Counted from the stretch's first letter, positions 33,718-42,361 are shown. The stretch: DNA of 64,000 nucleotides from Gemmatimonadaceae bacterium (GCA_036496605.1 DASXKV010000044.1:38634-102633); one strand, 5' to 3'. The notes: generated from the sequence alone by a model not told the origin. Program-made: numbers and translations.

Positions 33718-34176
33718 ATGGGCACGACTCGGCGGAGCTGGGTACGCGCGACTGCGATGACCGCTGTGGTCCTCGCGGCGTGCGTCGTCGCGAGCAGCTG
33801 CGATCGATCGGAAGCGAAGCAGCGTGAGCTGTACTATTTCACGAAGGACTACTCGTTCACGATCACGCCTTCCGAGGTGCAGCCGCACGCGCGCGACGAC
33901 ATCGTCTACAAGTTCTTCATTCGCGATCGCGACACGCGCGAGCCAATCCAGAATGGCGAAGGGCAGATCTACGCCAACAATCGGGATGGAGCGCGCACGT
34001 GGGACGGCTTCACCTACGGCCCCGAGGTCGGCACGTACTACGGGAAGCTCAACTACGTAGAGTCCGGTCTATGGGCCGTTGGTTTTCGCTTCCGTCGCGA
34101 CTCGCTGCACCCGCTCGAGAAGCAAGAGTGGATGCAGGAGGTGCTCAACGAGAGACCAGACTCGGTGTCGAAGTGA
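33718..34176 (+). CDS. Putative lipoprotein with FixH/YtkA-like beta domain
   Basis: A 152-residue protein. A signal peptide ends at a Cys after VVLAACVVASS, so a lipoprotein (mature CDRSE) is likely. The mature part, from YYFTKDYSFTITPSEVQPHARDD to GTYYGKLNYVESGLWAVGF, has the immunoglobulin-like strand pattern of YtkA/FixH domains. The start ATG has GGGAGGA 7 bp upstream. It follows ino1 by 16 bp and may be co-transcribed. No catalytic residue seen; function unknown. Confidence 0.75.
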   Translation: MGTTRRSWVRATAMTAVVLAACVVASSCDRSEAKQRELYYFTKDYSFTITPSEVQPHARDDIVYKFFIRDRDTREPIQNGEGQIYANNRDGARTWDGFTYGPEVGTYYGKLNYVESGLWAVGFRFRRDSLHPLEKQEWMQEVLNERPDSVSK

Positions 34177-34204
34177 GTCGGCTCGCGAGCCTAACGACAA
34201 TCTG

Positions 34205-34498
34205 ATGCGGCACTTCTATCGCAGCCATCGACCGCCGGCGGAGGTGCTGGGCGCCGCCGATGCCTTCTTTCCCGGCCTCGGTCTCGCGCAAACGGCCACC
34301 GCGCCTCGCGCGCGGACTTTTTCCGGCGCGCTCGGCGTGGCGCGGCTAACGGTGCGCGCCGAGGGCGGGCACTACACCTTCGTCGAGGTCGAGACCGACC
34401 AGATGGGGGAGAGCCGCATGGATCGCAACGTGAAGAAATTCTTCGTGTCCCTGCATCGCGCCGAGGATCCGAGCCACACGTTGGAAGCGTCGTACTGA
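34205..34498 (+). CDS. Small hypothetical protein preceding the E1 alpha gene
   Basis: A 97-residue cytosolic-looking protein (MRHFYRSHRPPAEVLGAADA; later GGHYTFVEVETDQMGES and RNVKKFFVSLHR). It has alternating helix and strand character and no known motif. The stop shares a base with the E1 alpha ATG, so translation is coupled, suggesting a role linked to the 2-oxoacid dehydrogenase. The upstream 28-bp gap holds a CCTAACG. The longer in-frame reading from 34079 overlaps the lipoprotein gene and is rejected. Confidence 0.65.
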   Translation: MRHFYRSHRPPAEVLGAADAFFPGLGLAQTATAPRARTFSGALGVARLTVRAEGGHYTFVEVETDQMGESRMDRNVKKFFVSLHRAEDPSHTLEASY

Positions 34499-35673
34499 TG
34501 GCGACTCGCGTCCCGGCGGGCGGCAAGCGAGCGGCACGAGATGGCAAGCGGCACGAGACAACGTATCCAGCCGGCCTCACGCGCGAGCAGGTGCTCGAGC
34601 TGTACTACTGGATGCGTCTCACGCGCACGCTCGAGGAACGGCTCGTCGCGCTGTACCGGCAGACGAAGGTCGTGGGCGGCCTGTTTCGCTCGTTGGGCCA
34701 GGAGGCCGACGCGGTCGGGAGCGCATTCGCGCTGCGTCCGGAGGACGTGCTCTCGCCGTTGATTCGCAATCTCGGCTCGATGCTCGTCAAGGGCGCCACG
34801 CCAGTGGAGATCCTGCGACAATACATGGCGAAGGGTGACTCGCCGACGCGTGGGCGTGAGCTGAACATTCATTTCGGCGATACGGCGCGCGGTTATATCG
34901 GTCAGATCTCACCACTCGGTGACATGGTGCCGGTGATGGCCGGCGTAACGCTGAGCTTCAAGATGCGCGGCGAGAAGCGCGTTGGCCTCGTGTATGTGGG
35001 AGACGGCGCGACATCGACCGGTGCGTTTCACGAGGGGATCAACTTTGCCGCGGTGCAGCGCTGCCCGCTCGTGATCGTCGTCGAGAACAACGGCTATGCC
35101 TATTCGACGCCGACACGCAAGCAGACCCTCGCGAAACAGTTCGTCGACAAAGCGATCGGCTATGGCATTCCCGGCGAGCAGGCAGACGGCAACGACGTGA
35201 TCGCCGCGTACGAAGTTACTAAACGCGCGGTTGACCGGGCTCGCGCCGGCGAAGGGGTGTCGCTCGTCGAGTTGATGACGTATCGTCGAAAGGGGCACGC
35301 CGAGCACGACAATCAGTCCTACGTGCCGGCAGGCGAAATCGACCGCTGGGCCAAGCAGAATGATCCGGTCGATCGTTATGTTGCCCGGCTGCGCGGCGAA
35401 TTCGCTTTCTCCGACGCAGAGATTAGTGACGTGGACGAGCGAGTCCGCCGCGAGATCGATGACGCGACCGACGTCGCGGAGCATTCGGCAGCACCCGAGC
35501 CGCTGGACGCACTCGTCGGCATCTATGCGTCGCCGCCGGCTGAGCAACCGCTCTGGTTCCGGCGCGGGAAGCGGACAACCGTGGACTCGAGCGAGCGAGC
35601 GGAAGGCTGGGGTACCTTTCCGGCGTCGAATGGCGCTGCTTCCGAAGGCCGCGCCGCGCGCGAGAACGATTGA
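34498..35673 (+). CDS. 2-Oxoacid dehydrogenase E1 component, alpha subunit
   Basis: A 391-residue thiamine-diphosphate enzyme subunit that decarboxylates pyruvate or a branched-chain 2-oxoacid. The ThDP/Mg motif GDG...NN is complete: VYVGDGATSTGAFHEG near residue 165, then VIVVENNGYAYST. The phosphorylation-loop region TYRRKGHAEHDNQ is also visible. GRELNIHFGD recalls branched-chain enzymes more than pyruvate E1, so substrate is open. The C-terminal 35 residues are polar. Co-translated with E1 beta (ATGA-like overlap), with E2 downstream. Confidence 0.93.
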   Translation: MATRVPAGGKRAARDGKRHETTYPAGLTREQVLELYYWMRLTRTLEERLVALYRQTKVVGGLFRSLGQEADAVGSAFALRPEDVLSPLIRNLGSMLVKGATPVEILRQYMAKGDSPTRGRELNIHFGDTARGYIGQISPLGDMVPVMAGVTLSFKMRGEKRVGLVYVGDGATSTGAFHEGINFAAVQRCPLVIVVENNGYAYSTPTRKQTLAKQFVDKAIGYGIPGEQADGNDVIAAYEVTKRAVDRARAGEGVSLVELMTYRRKGHAEHDNQSYVPAGEIDRWAKQNDPVDRYVARLRGEFAFSDAEISDVDERVRREIDDATDVAEHSAAPEPLDALVGIYASPPAEQPLWFRRGKRTTVDSSERAEGWGTFPASNGAASEGRAAREND

Positions 35674-36650
35674 TGACGGAAATCACCTACCTGGAAGCGA
35701 TTCGTGAGGCGCTCTTCGAGGAGATGGAGCGCGACGACGACGTGTTCTGCCTCGGCGAAGACATCGCGGCGTACGGCGGCGCGTTCAAAGTTACTGAAGG
35801 GCTATCGCAGCGGTTCGGTGAACAACGCGTGATCGACACGCCGATCTCGGAGGTCGGCATCGTTGGCGCGGCGGCGGGCGCGGCGCATATGGGCATGCGC
35901 CCGGTGGTGGAGATGCAGTTCATCGACTTCATCGCGAACGCATACGACATGCTCACGAACTACGTCGCCACGGCGCGCTATCGAGCGAACCTGCCTTGTC
36001 CAATGGTTGTTCGCGGTCCGAGTGGCGGGTACGTGCGTGGGGGACCGTTTCATTCACAGAATCCCGAAGCGGGATTCATCCACACGCCTGGACTGAAGGT
36101 CGTCTATCCGTCGACGGCGGAGGACGCAAAGGGACTCCTCAAGTCGGCGATTCGCGACGAGGACTGCGTGCTGTTCTTCGAGCACAAGTATTTGTATCGC
36201 CGGATCAAAGGCACGATGCCGACGGGTGATCACACCGTCCCGATTGGGAAGGCGCGTCTCGCACGTGAAGGTCGCGATCTGTCGATCATCACGTATGCGG
36301 CGATGGTGTGGAAGGCGCTCGAGGCAGCCGATCAGCTGGAGAAGGAGGACGGCCTTTCGGTGGATGTCGTCGATCTTCGCACACTGAGTCCGCTGGACGA
36401 CGAGGCGATCGAGGCGACGACCAGGAAGACGAACCGTGTCCTCGTCGTACACGAGGATACTCGGACCGGCGGCATCGCGGGCGAGATCGTCGCTCGCATC
36501 AACGAGAGCTGCTTCGCGTGGCTCGATGCGCCGGTGCTGCGCGTGACGGCCCATGACGTGCCTCTGCCATACGCGCCCCAGCTCGAGGACTTCGTTCTGC
36601 CGCAGACGAGCGATATCGTGACCGCGGCCCGCGCGCTCGCGGCGTACTAA
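35673..36650 (+). CDS. 2-Oxoacid dehydrogenase E1 component, beta subunit
   Basis: A 325-residue transketolase-like subunit forming the alpha2beta2 E1 with the preceding protein. Conserved segments: TYLEAIREALFEEMERDDDVF, LGEDIAAYGGAFKVTEGL, RVIDTPISEVGIVGAAAGAA with the ThDP-activating Glu, and VDLRTLSPLDDEAI in the C-terminal domain. Starts at ATG overlapping the E1 alpha stop; the TTG three bases earlier is less likely. Length normal for the family. Confidence 0.94.
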   Translation: MTEITYLEAIREALFEEMERDDDVFCLGEDIAAYGGAFKVTEGLSQRFGEQRVIDTPISEVGIVGAAAGAAHMGMRPVVEMQFIDFIANAYDMLTNYVATARYRANLPCPMVVRGPSGGYVRGGPFHSQNPEAGFIHTPGLKVVYPSTAEDAKGLLKSAIRDEDCVLFFEHKYLYRRIKGTMPTGDHTVPIGKARLAREGRDLSIITYAAMVWKALEAADQLEKEDGLSVDVVDLRTLSPLDDEAIEATTRKTNRVLVVHEDTRTGGIAGEIVARINESCFAWLDAPVLRVTAHDVPLPYAPQLEDFVLPQTSDIVTAARALAAY

Positions 36651-36651
36651 A

Positions 36652-36942
36652 GTGTCCGAGCAGGAGACACAGCCGAGGCCGTGGGCTTATGTTGGTGTGG
36701 GATGTTTGACGGCCGGGGTTGGTTTGTTTGGCGGCGGCATGATCGCGGTACTGGTAGCGAAAATTGTCGGTGCTATTCGCGGGTGTGCGCCGGCTCCGGA
36801 GACAGGCGCGCCGTGCGGCTGGTCGACGTACTGGACGTGGGGAGCGTGGGCAGGGCTGCTATTGTTTCCGACAGTCGTTTTATGGCGGATGCGACGCGCG
36901 GAGAAGCGGCATTCGACGTCCAGCAACACTGAAACGGGGTGA
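36652..36942 (+). CDS. Small membrane protein inserted between E1 beta and E2
   Basis: A 96-residue protein with two hydrophobic helices (WAYVGVGCLTAGVGLFGGGM extending to about residue 42, and WTWGAWAGLLLFPTVVLW, about 62-80). The loop between has two cysteines (GCAPAPETGAPC). Short charged tail. GTG start one base after the E1 beta stop and 6 bp before E2, so it is a true member of the operon. No family recognised. Its conservation between dehydrogenase genes in relatives would show whether it matters. Confidence 0.65.
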   Translation: MSEQETQPRPWAYVGVGCLTAGVGLFGGGMIAVLVAKIVGAIRGCAPAPETGAPCGWSTYWTWGAWAGLLLFPTVVLWRMRRAEKRHSTSSNTETG

Positions 36943-36948
36943 CAAGCG

Positions 36949-38358
36949 GTGGCTCGCGTAGATGTGGTGATGCCCCAGATGGGGGAATCGATCGCGGAGG
37001 GAACGCTCTCGCGCTGGCTGAAGAAGGTCGGCGACGAGATCAAGCGCGACGAACCGATCTTCGAGATCTCGACGGACAAGGTAGACGCGGAGATTCCGTC
37101 GCCGTCGAATGGTGTGCTCGCCGAGATTCTCGTCACGGAAGGGCAGACGGTGCCGGTGCAGACGGTGGTTGCGCGGCTCGAGACGGAGAAGGGGGCGGCG
37201 ATCGGTGGCTCCGGTGGTGCGGCGCCCGCGACGAGCGTCGTCGGGCCGAAGGGGACCCCGGCCGGAGCCCCGGCGATGGCTGCGGGTGGAGGCGGCTCGG
37301 CGCCGCGTGCGGCAGCGGGGGGCCCCCCCGCTTCGCAACATAAGGCCGCTACGTCAGCACCCTCGCATCCTTCTCCCGCGCCCCGAACCGCTCCACCGCA
37401 GCCTAACGGCGGTAATTCTCTCGAGGAGCGCCTGCGCACCAAGTCCTCTCCGCTCGTACGAAAAATCGCTGCGGAACACGGTATCGAGTTGAGCGCCATG
37501 CAGGGCTCTGGCGTCGCGGGGCGTGTCACGAAGCGCGACATCCTCGAGTTCCTCGAATCCGGTGCCGCGGCCCCAGCGGCTGCCACGCGCCCCTCCGTGT
37601 ACGCTCCGGCTGGCGTCGAACAACTCGGACCGCTGCCGGAGGCCTGGCCGGGCGACGTCGTCGAGTCGATGACACAGATCCGTCGCCTAACGAGTGACCA
37701 CATGGTCGCGGCTCGTCGTACCGCCGCGCATGTCACTTCGTTCTTCGAGATCGATCTCACGCGAATCGCGCGACTGCGCGCGAAAGCACGTGCCGACTTC
37801 GAGGCGAAGACCGGCCAGAAGCTCACGTTCCTTCCGTTCATCATCAAGGTCGTCGTCGACGGATTGAAGCAGCATCCCGTACTCAACGCGGCCGTCGCAG
37901 GCACGAGCATCATCTACCGCAAGCAGTACAACATTGGAATTGCGGTCGCGCTCGATTGGGGCCTGATTGTACCCGTGATCAAGCGTGCTGAAGATCTGTC
38001 CATCACCGGACTCACTCGTCAGCTCAACGATCTCGCACAGCGAGCTCGCACGAAGCGCCTGCAGCCACAGGAAGTGCAGGGTGCGACCTTCTCCATCACG
38101 AACCCCGGTGTCTTCGGCTCGTTGATGGGCACACCGATCATTCCGCTCAACACGTCGGCGATCCTTGGTCTTGGCGCCATCGAGAAGCGGCCCAAGGTCC
38201 TCGCCGGCGCCGACGGCGAGGATACGATCGCGATTCGCACCTGCGCCTACTTCTCCCTGTCCTTCGACCATCGCATCGTAGACGGCGCCGACGCCGACAA
38301 ATTCCTCGCGTTCCTCAAGCAGGGTCTCGAGAACTTCCCAGAAGCCGGAGTGGTCTGA
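36949..38358 (+). CDS. 2-Oxoacid dehydrogenase E2 (dihydrolipoamide acyltransferase)
   Basis: A 469-residue acyltransferase core protein. One lipoyl domain occupies about 1-77, with the lipoylated Lys in STDKVDAEIP near residue 45. A long Ala/Pro/Gly linker follows, then a peripheral-subunit-binding domain (about 163-200: VRKIAAEHGIELSAMQGSGVAGRVTKRDI, here cited in part). The catalytic domain ends with DHRIVDG, containing the active His, near residue 440. MPQMGESIAEGT at the start is of the branched-chain/2-oxoglutarate style. No E3 gene (lpd) lies in the window, so E3 must come from elsewhere. Confidence 0.94.
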   Translation: MARVDVVMPQMGESIAEGTLSRWLKKVGDEIKRDEPIFEISTDKVDAEIPSPSNGVLAEILVTEGQTVPVQTVVARLETEKGAAIGGSGGAAPATSVVGPKGTPAGAPAMAAGGGGSAPRAAAGGPPASQHKAATSAPSHPSPAPRTAPPQPNGGNSLEERLRTKSSPLVRKIAAEHGIELSAMQGSGVAGRVTKRDILEFLESGAAAPAAATRPSVYAPAGVEQLGPLPEAWPGDVVESMTQIRRLTSDHMVAARRTAAHVTSFFEIDLTRIARLRAKARADFEAKTGQKLTFLPFIIKVVVDGLKQHPVLNAAVAGTSIIYRKQYNIGIAVALDWGLIVPVIKRAEDLSITGLTRQLNDLAQRARTKRLQPQEVQGATFSITNPGVFGSLMGTPIIPLNTSAILGLGAIEKRPKVLAGADGEDTIAIRTCAYFSLSFDHRIVDGADADKFLAFLKQGLENFPEAGVV

Positions 38359-38364
38359 TCGACG

Positions 38365-38625
38365 ATGGCCAGAGCGCTCAGTGTCCAACGCACGCTCGTG
38401 ACGCCCGGAGATCGCGAGCGATTCTTCGAGCGGATGAAGCGGAAACACCAGCACTACACCCGTTCGAAGTGTCACTTCTGGGTCTTCGAAGAAGCGAGCC
38501 TGCCCGGCGCATTCCTCGAGTTCGTCGAAGCGCCTGACGAGGACACGCTGGCGCGAGCGCACGCGGCCGCGCCCGATCCGGCGCTCGATCCGGCTCGCAT
38601 TTACCGCGAAGTGGAGCTGTCCTGA
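38365..38625 (+). CDS. Small hypothetical protein
   Basis: An 86-residue cytosolic protein 6 bp after E2. A positively charged helix (ERFFERMKRKHQHYTRSKC) leads to CHFWVFEEASLPGAFLEFVEA, a pattern resembling the ferredoxin-like fold of short dabb/ABM-type stress proteins, but I cannot place it. The tail (HAAAPDPALDPARIYREVEL) is polar. It is one base from the next small gene, so all are likely in one transcript with the dehydrogenase. Confidence 0.65.
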   Translation: MARALSVQRTLVTPGDRERFFERMKRKHQHYTRSKCHFWVFEEASLPGAFLEFVEAPDEDTLARAHAAAPDPALDPARIYREVELS

Positions 38626-38626
38626 C

Positions 38627-38893
38627 ATGCCGACACGAACGATAGCCGCCGAAGGCCGGACCTGGCGCGTCATCCCATCGGGCCGCGTGACGCAATACGA
38701 TCGCGATGAGTTTGCGCTCCTGTTCATCTCCAGCGACGGCCCGAATCGCACCGTGCGCGTGACACGGTACTCGCCGCAGGGTTCGCGGTCGCGCGAACAG
38801 TCGCTGGCCGAGTTGACTGACACCGACCTGCAACGATTGCTGTCGCAGTCTCAGCCCAGCGAGACGTCGCCCGAGGCGGACTACGCGCGTTGA
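38627..38893 (+). CDS. Small hypothetical protein
   Basis: An 88-residue protein. The first 60 residues look like a small beta-barrel (RTWRVIPSGRVTQYDRDEF, then ALLFISSDG and RTVRVTRYSP). A helix (SLAELTDTDLQRLLSQSQ) and disordered tail follow. It is 3 bp before the PHP-domain gene, so co-transcribed. No known domain recognised. Conserved order with the neighbour at 38365 would support a functional pair. Confidence 0.65.
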   Translation: MPTRTIAAEGRTWRVIPSGRVTQYDRDEFALLFISSDGPNRTVRVTRYSPQGSRSREQSLAELTDTDLQRLLSQSQPSETSPEADYAR

Positions 38894-38896
38894 TCG

Positions 38897-39769
38897 ATGA
38901 CTGATACCGATTCGCCATTTGTCGATCTGCACACGCACTCGACGGCGTCGGACGGCGCGCGAGCCCCGCGCGACGTGGTGCGTGCCGCGCGCGCGCTGGA
39001 ACTCGCCGCACTGGCGCTGACCGATCACGACACGGTCGACGGACTTGCCGAAGCGACGGATGAAGGCCGCCTCCAGGGAGTCCGGATCGTTCCAGGTATC
39101 GAGTTGAGTGCCGTCGAGGACGACAGCGAGACCCACATCCTCGGGTTGCATCTTCAGGAGGTGGGTCGGCTCGAGACGCAGCTCCGTGGTCTGCGAACGA
39201 TGCGCCTAACGCGAGCCGAGCGTATCGTCTGCCGGCTGAACGAGCTCGGCGTGCGCGTCACGCTCGAGGATGTCCTGTCGCAGTCGGGTGGGGGGGCCGT
39301 CGGGCGGCCGCACATTGCCCGCGCGCTGGTCAACGATGGGTGGGCAACCGACCTGCGCGACGCCTTCGATCGCTATCTCGGCAACGGGCGGGCGGCGTTC
39401 GTCCCGAAAGACCGGTTATCGATCGGCGACGCGATTGCAATGATTCACGAGGCCGGAGGTCTCGCCGTTCTCGCGCACCCGGCCCAATTCGGTACGCGCA
39501 AACGAATCGAAGCCTTGGTTGCGCTGGGGCTGGATGGTGTGGAGGTGCGTCATCCGAGTCACAATGCCGAAGACGTTGCGCGGCTTTCGGCGCTCGTCGA
39601 GCATTTCCGGCTCGTCGCGAGCGGCGGGTCGGATTGGCATGGCGTGACCGAAGGCGGCCGCACGTTAGGTATGATGCGCGTGCCGTTCGCCTGGCTCGAG
39701 CGGCAGGATCAGGTCATTGCCGCTCGCCGTTCGCATCGTGGCGGCGATCACGAAGCGTACGTAGCCTAA
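38897..39769 (+). CDS. PHP-domain phosphoesterase (RNase AM/TrpH/YciV family)
   Basis: A 290-residue metal-dependent phosphoesterase. All PHP metal ligands are visible: DLHTHSTASDG near residue 10, LTDHDTVDG near 41, PGIELSA near 65, HILGLH near 80, LAHPAQFG near 190 and SGGSDWHG near 240. Relatives hydrolyse 3',5'-nucleoside bisphosphates or trim 5' ends of RNA. Length matches the family. The stop codon lies in a CCTAACG word. Follows two small genes in the same transcript. Confidence 0.92.
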   Translation: MTDTDSPFVDLHTHSTASDGARAPRDVVRAARALELAALALTDHDTVDGLAEATDEGRLQGVRIVPGIELSAVEDDSETHILGLHLQEVGRLETQLRGLRTMRLTRAERIVCRLNELGVRVTLEDVLSQSGGGAVGRPHIARALVNDGWATDLRDAFDRYLGNGRAAFVPKDRLSIGDAIAMIHEAGGLAVLAHPAQFGTRKRIEALVALGLDGVEVRHPSHNAEDVARLSALVEHFRLVASGGSDWHGVTEGGRTLGMMRVPFAWLERQDQVIAARRSHRGGDHEAYVA

Positions 39770-39813
39770 CGACTGCCGGCGGAGCTGGGGCATCGCTCAC
39801 GGGGGAGACTGAG

Positions 39814-40545
39814 GTGGAGCTTCGCGGTCGAGTCGCGCTGGTGACGGGAGCCGGCAGGCGTGTCGGCCGGGCGCTCGCGGTCGGACTCGGCGGCCAGGGC
39901 ATGACCGTCGCCGCGCATTATCACGCGAGCGATGCCGGCGCACGGGAGACTGCCGAGCTCATTCGCCAGGCTGGTGGGGCAGCGTGGCTCGTCTCCGCTG
40001 ACCTAACGAGTGGCGATGCGCCCGCAGAGCTCGTTCGCCGGGTGACCACCGAGCTCGGTGGCCTGGATGTGCTCATCAACTCATCGGCCGTCATGGAGCG
40101 TACGCCGCTCGGCGAGGTTACGGCGGCTCGATGGGACGCAATGATGGCGCTGAATCTGCGCGCGCCATTTCTCCTCGCGCAGGCTGCGGCGCCTCATCTT
40201 GCGAAATCGCACGGCGCCATCGTCAACATCGCCGATCTCGCCGCGTTCGAGACCTGGCCGGCGTACATTCCGCACGGCATCTCGAAGTCGGGGATCGTCT
40301 ACATGACGCGTGCGCTCGCGCGCACGCTCGCGCCTAACGTCCGTGTCAACGGCGTTGCGCCCGGTGCGGTGTTGCTTCCGGACGGATGGACGGAGGACGA
40401 CGCGGCGAAGCTCCGCGAATCGACACCCCTCGCGCGGCTCGGATCGCCGGATGATGTCGTCTCGGCCGTCTTGTATTTGCTCGGCGCCGACTATGTCACG
40501 GGTGAGACATTGATCGTCGACGGTGGTCGCCATGTCCGAAAGTGA
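39814..40545 (+). CDS. Short-chain dehydrogenase/reductase, pteridine-reductase-like, catalytic Tyr replaced
   Basis: A 243-residue Rossmann-fold protein. NADP(H)-binding VTGAGRRVGRALAVGL near residue 9 has the Arg pair typical of pteridine reductases. NSSAV occurs near 90 in place of the usual NNAG, and NIADLAAF has Asp where the catalytic Ser usually stands. The YXXXK motif reads HGISK, so the catalytic Tyr is His while Lys is kept. The C-terminus GETLIVDGGRHV is standard. Start GTG 39814 has GGGGGAGA just upstream. It overlaps the next gene by 14 bp. Either an altered reductase or a non-catalytic binder. Confidence 0.85.
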   Translation: MELRGRVALVTGAGRRVGRALAVGLGGQGMTVAAHYHASDAGARETAELIRQAGGAAWLVSADLTSGDAPAELVRRVTTELGGLDVLINSSAVMERTPLGEVTAARWDAMMALNLRAPFLLAQAAAPHLAKSHGAIVNIADLAAFETWPAYIPHGISKSGIVYMTRALARTLAPNVRVNGVAPGAVLLPDGWTEDDAAKLRESTPLARLGSPDDVVSAVLYLLGADYVTGETLIVDGGRHVRK

Positions 40546-41362
40546 TCGTCCGCTCCGCTTTGGGACGATCGTCGTCGTCGGCGGCGGGTGCTACGGCAGT
40601 TACTACGTGCGACAGCTACGTCGCGCCGCCTCGGCCGGCGCGGTGACGTGGACACGCGTGCTGGTCGTCGATCAGAATCGCGATTGCGCACTCGTTGCCG
40701 ATGGGAACGCGCGCGTCGGTGAGCTCTCTTCGGATCGCGTCGACGTCGTCGTCGACGATTGGCGCGCGTTCTTCAAGGGATACCTCGACGATGCCGCGGC
40801 GCATCCCGACACGACGCCCGATGACGCGATCGTTCCATCGCCACTGATGCCGCATCTGATGTTCGAGTGGATTCTGGGTCGAGCCCGCGAGCGTTGGCCC
40901 GGACGCGACGTCGTCACAGCGCCGCTCGAGAGCGCGCCCGACGTCCCCTGGCAACGCGCGACGCCGGCGGGTCCTCATTACGTGAGCTTCGCCGAGTGGA
41001 TCTGTCCGATCAATTGCATCGAGCCGGCAACGTGTCCTCACACGCGAGCGGCGCGGACGTGGAGTCTGCCTGTCGCGGCGCGCGCGTATGTCGGTGGCGA
41101 GCAGGGTCGAGGTCGTGCGCTTGCCGGACCCGTGATATTCCATTGTACGCACCGCGCGTATGGCGTCGGGATGTTCGACACGCGTGAGGTGCTCGCGGGC
41201 GACAATTTTGTACGGTCGCTCGCGGAAAAGAATGCAGCGGAGGTTCTCGTCGGCACGATGTCGCATTGCCACGGCGCGTTCGAGCGCCTCGTCATCGGGC
41301 CACCGACAGGATCGGAGGCGGGGCCGGATCGCGCGTCGCGGTTTCGCGAGCACGCTGCCTAG
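40532..41362 (+). CDS. Unrecognised cysteine-rich protein with Rossmann-like N-terminus
   Basis: A 276-residue cytosolic protein I cannot assign. The N-terminus TIVVVGGGCYGSYYVRQLRR followed later by VLVVDQN looks like a dinucleotide-binding beta-alpha-beta unit. The middle has a cluster, WICPINCIEPATCPHT (near residue 155), and the C-terminal part has FHCTHRAYGVGMFDTRE and GTMSHCHGAFERLVI. Cys/His spacing suggests a metal or Fe-S site. It overlaps the SDR gene upstream by 14 bp and precedes thioredoxin reductase, pointing to a redox role. Start ATG chosen for the MSESDRPLRFG reading. Confidence 0.75.
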   Translation: MSESDRPLRFGTIVVVGGGCYGSYYVRQLRRAASAGAVTWTRVLVVDQNRDCALVADGNARVGELSSDRVDVVVDDWRAFFKGYLDDAAAHPDTTPDDAIVPSPLMPHLMFEWILGRARERWPGRDVVTAPLESAPDVPWQRATPAGPHYVSFAEWICPINCIEPATCPHTRAARTWSLPVAARAYVGGEQGRGRALAGPVIFHCTHRAYGVGMFDTREVLAGDNFVRSLAEKNAAEVLVGTMSHCHGAFERLVIGPPTGSEAGPDRASRFREHAA

Positions 41363-41377
41363 GTGAGATTACGGGCC

Positions 41378-42361
41378 ATGGGAAAAAGCTTTACATACGA
41401 CGTCGTGATCATCGGTGCGGGACCCGCGGGCATGTGTGCCGCGCTTTACGCGGGTCGCTCGATGCTGAGTGCGGTCGTGCTCGAGCGAGGATTCCCTGGG
41501 GGAGAGCTTCTCAACACAGAGCTCGTCGAGGATTATCCGGGATTCGAGCGTGTTCTCGGTCACGAGCTGGCGGAGAAGTTTCACACGCACGCCGCGAAGT
41601 TCGGCGCCGAGTTCAAGAATGGCATTCACGTCACATCGGTGCGGAAGGGCGAGGACGGGCTGTTCGATTCGGAAACGAGCGACGGAGATGTTTATCGCTC
41701 GCCCGCAGTCATCGTGACTGCAGGTGGAACTCCCGTAAAGCTCGGAATTCCGGGGGAGCTCGAGTACGCGGGGAAGGGCGTGTCGTACTGTGCAATCTGT
41801 GACGGCGCATTCTTCAAGAAGCAGACGATCGCCGTGATTGGTGGCGGCGATGCGGCGACCGAGGAGGCGGATTTCCTCACGAGATATGCGGACAAGGTGT
41901 ATTTGATTCATCGTCGCGATACGCTGCGCTCTTCGAAGATTCTGCAACAGCGCCTGTTCGAGAACCCGAAGATCGAAGTCATCTGGAACACGGTGGTGGA
42001 TCGCATCGAGGGAGACGATCAGGGGCTCGTGCGCATGCTCAGGTTGCGGAACCTGAACACCTATGAGGAGCGAGATCTCGCGTCGACCGGCGTCTTCATC
42101 TTCGTCGGATTCCGTCCGAACACCGGAATCATCGCCGATCACGTTCGACACGACGCGATGGGATACCTGCTCACCGACGTCAACATGGAGACCTCGATCC
42201 CTGGTCTCTTCGCCGCAGGCGATCTGCGATCTCAACTCACGCGCCAGGTAACGACCGCCGTCGGCGATGCGACGACCGCCGCGATTGCGGTTGAGAAATA
42301 TCTCAAGGGACGAAGCAACGGCGGACCCGAGATCACCGGGACCGGAGGCTACTCGGCGTGA
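41378..42361 (+). CDS. trxB: Thioredoxin reductase
   Basis: A 327-residue FAD/NADPH flavoprotein that reduces thioredoxin. FAD site VVIIGAGPAGMCAALYAGR near residue 8, redox-active CAIC in SYCAICDGAFF near 138, NADPH site IAVIGGGDAATEEADFL near 150, and C-terminal FAD contact GLFAAGDL near 280. The usual CATC is CAIC here, a minor variation. The ATG used has AGGTGAG upstream; GTG 41363 is an in-frame alternative. It overlaps the next gene by 4 bp. Partner thioredoxin is at 1989 or elsewhere. Confidence 0.95.
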   Translation: MGKSFTYDVVIIGAGPAGMCAALYAGRSMLSAVVLERGFPGGELLNTELVEDYPGFERVLGHELAEKFHTHAAKFGAEFKNGIHVTSVRKGEDGLFDSETSDGDVYRSPAVIVTAGGTPVKLGIPGELEYAGKGVSYCAICDGAFFKKQTIAVIGGGDAATEEADFLTRYADKVYLIHRRDTLRSSKILQQRLFENPKIEVIWNTVVDRIEGDDQGLVRMLRLRNLNTYEERDLASTGVFIFVGFRPNTGIIADHVRHDAMGYLLTDVNMETSIPGLFAAGDLRSQLTRQVTTAVGDATTAAIAVEKYLKGRSNGGPEITGTGGYSA

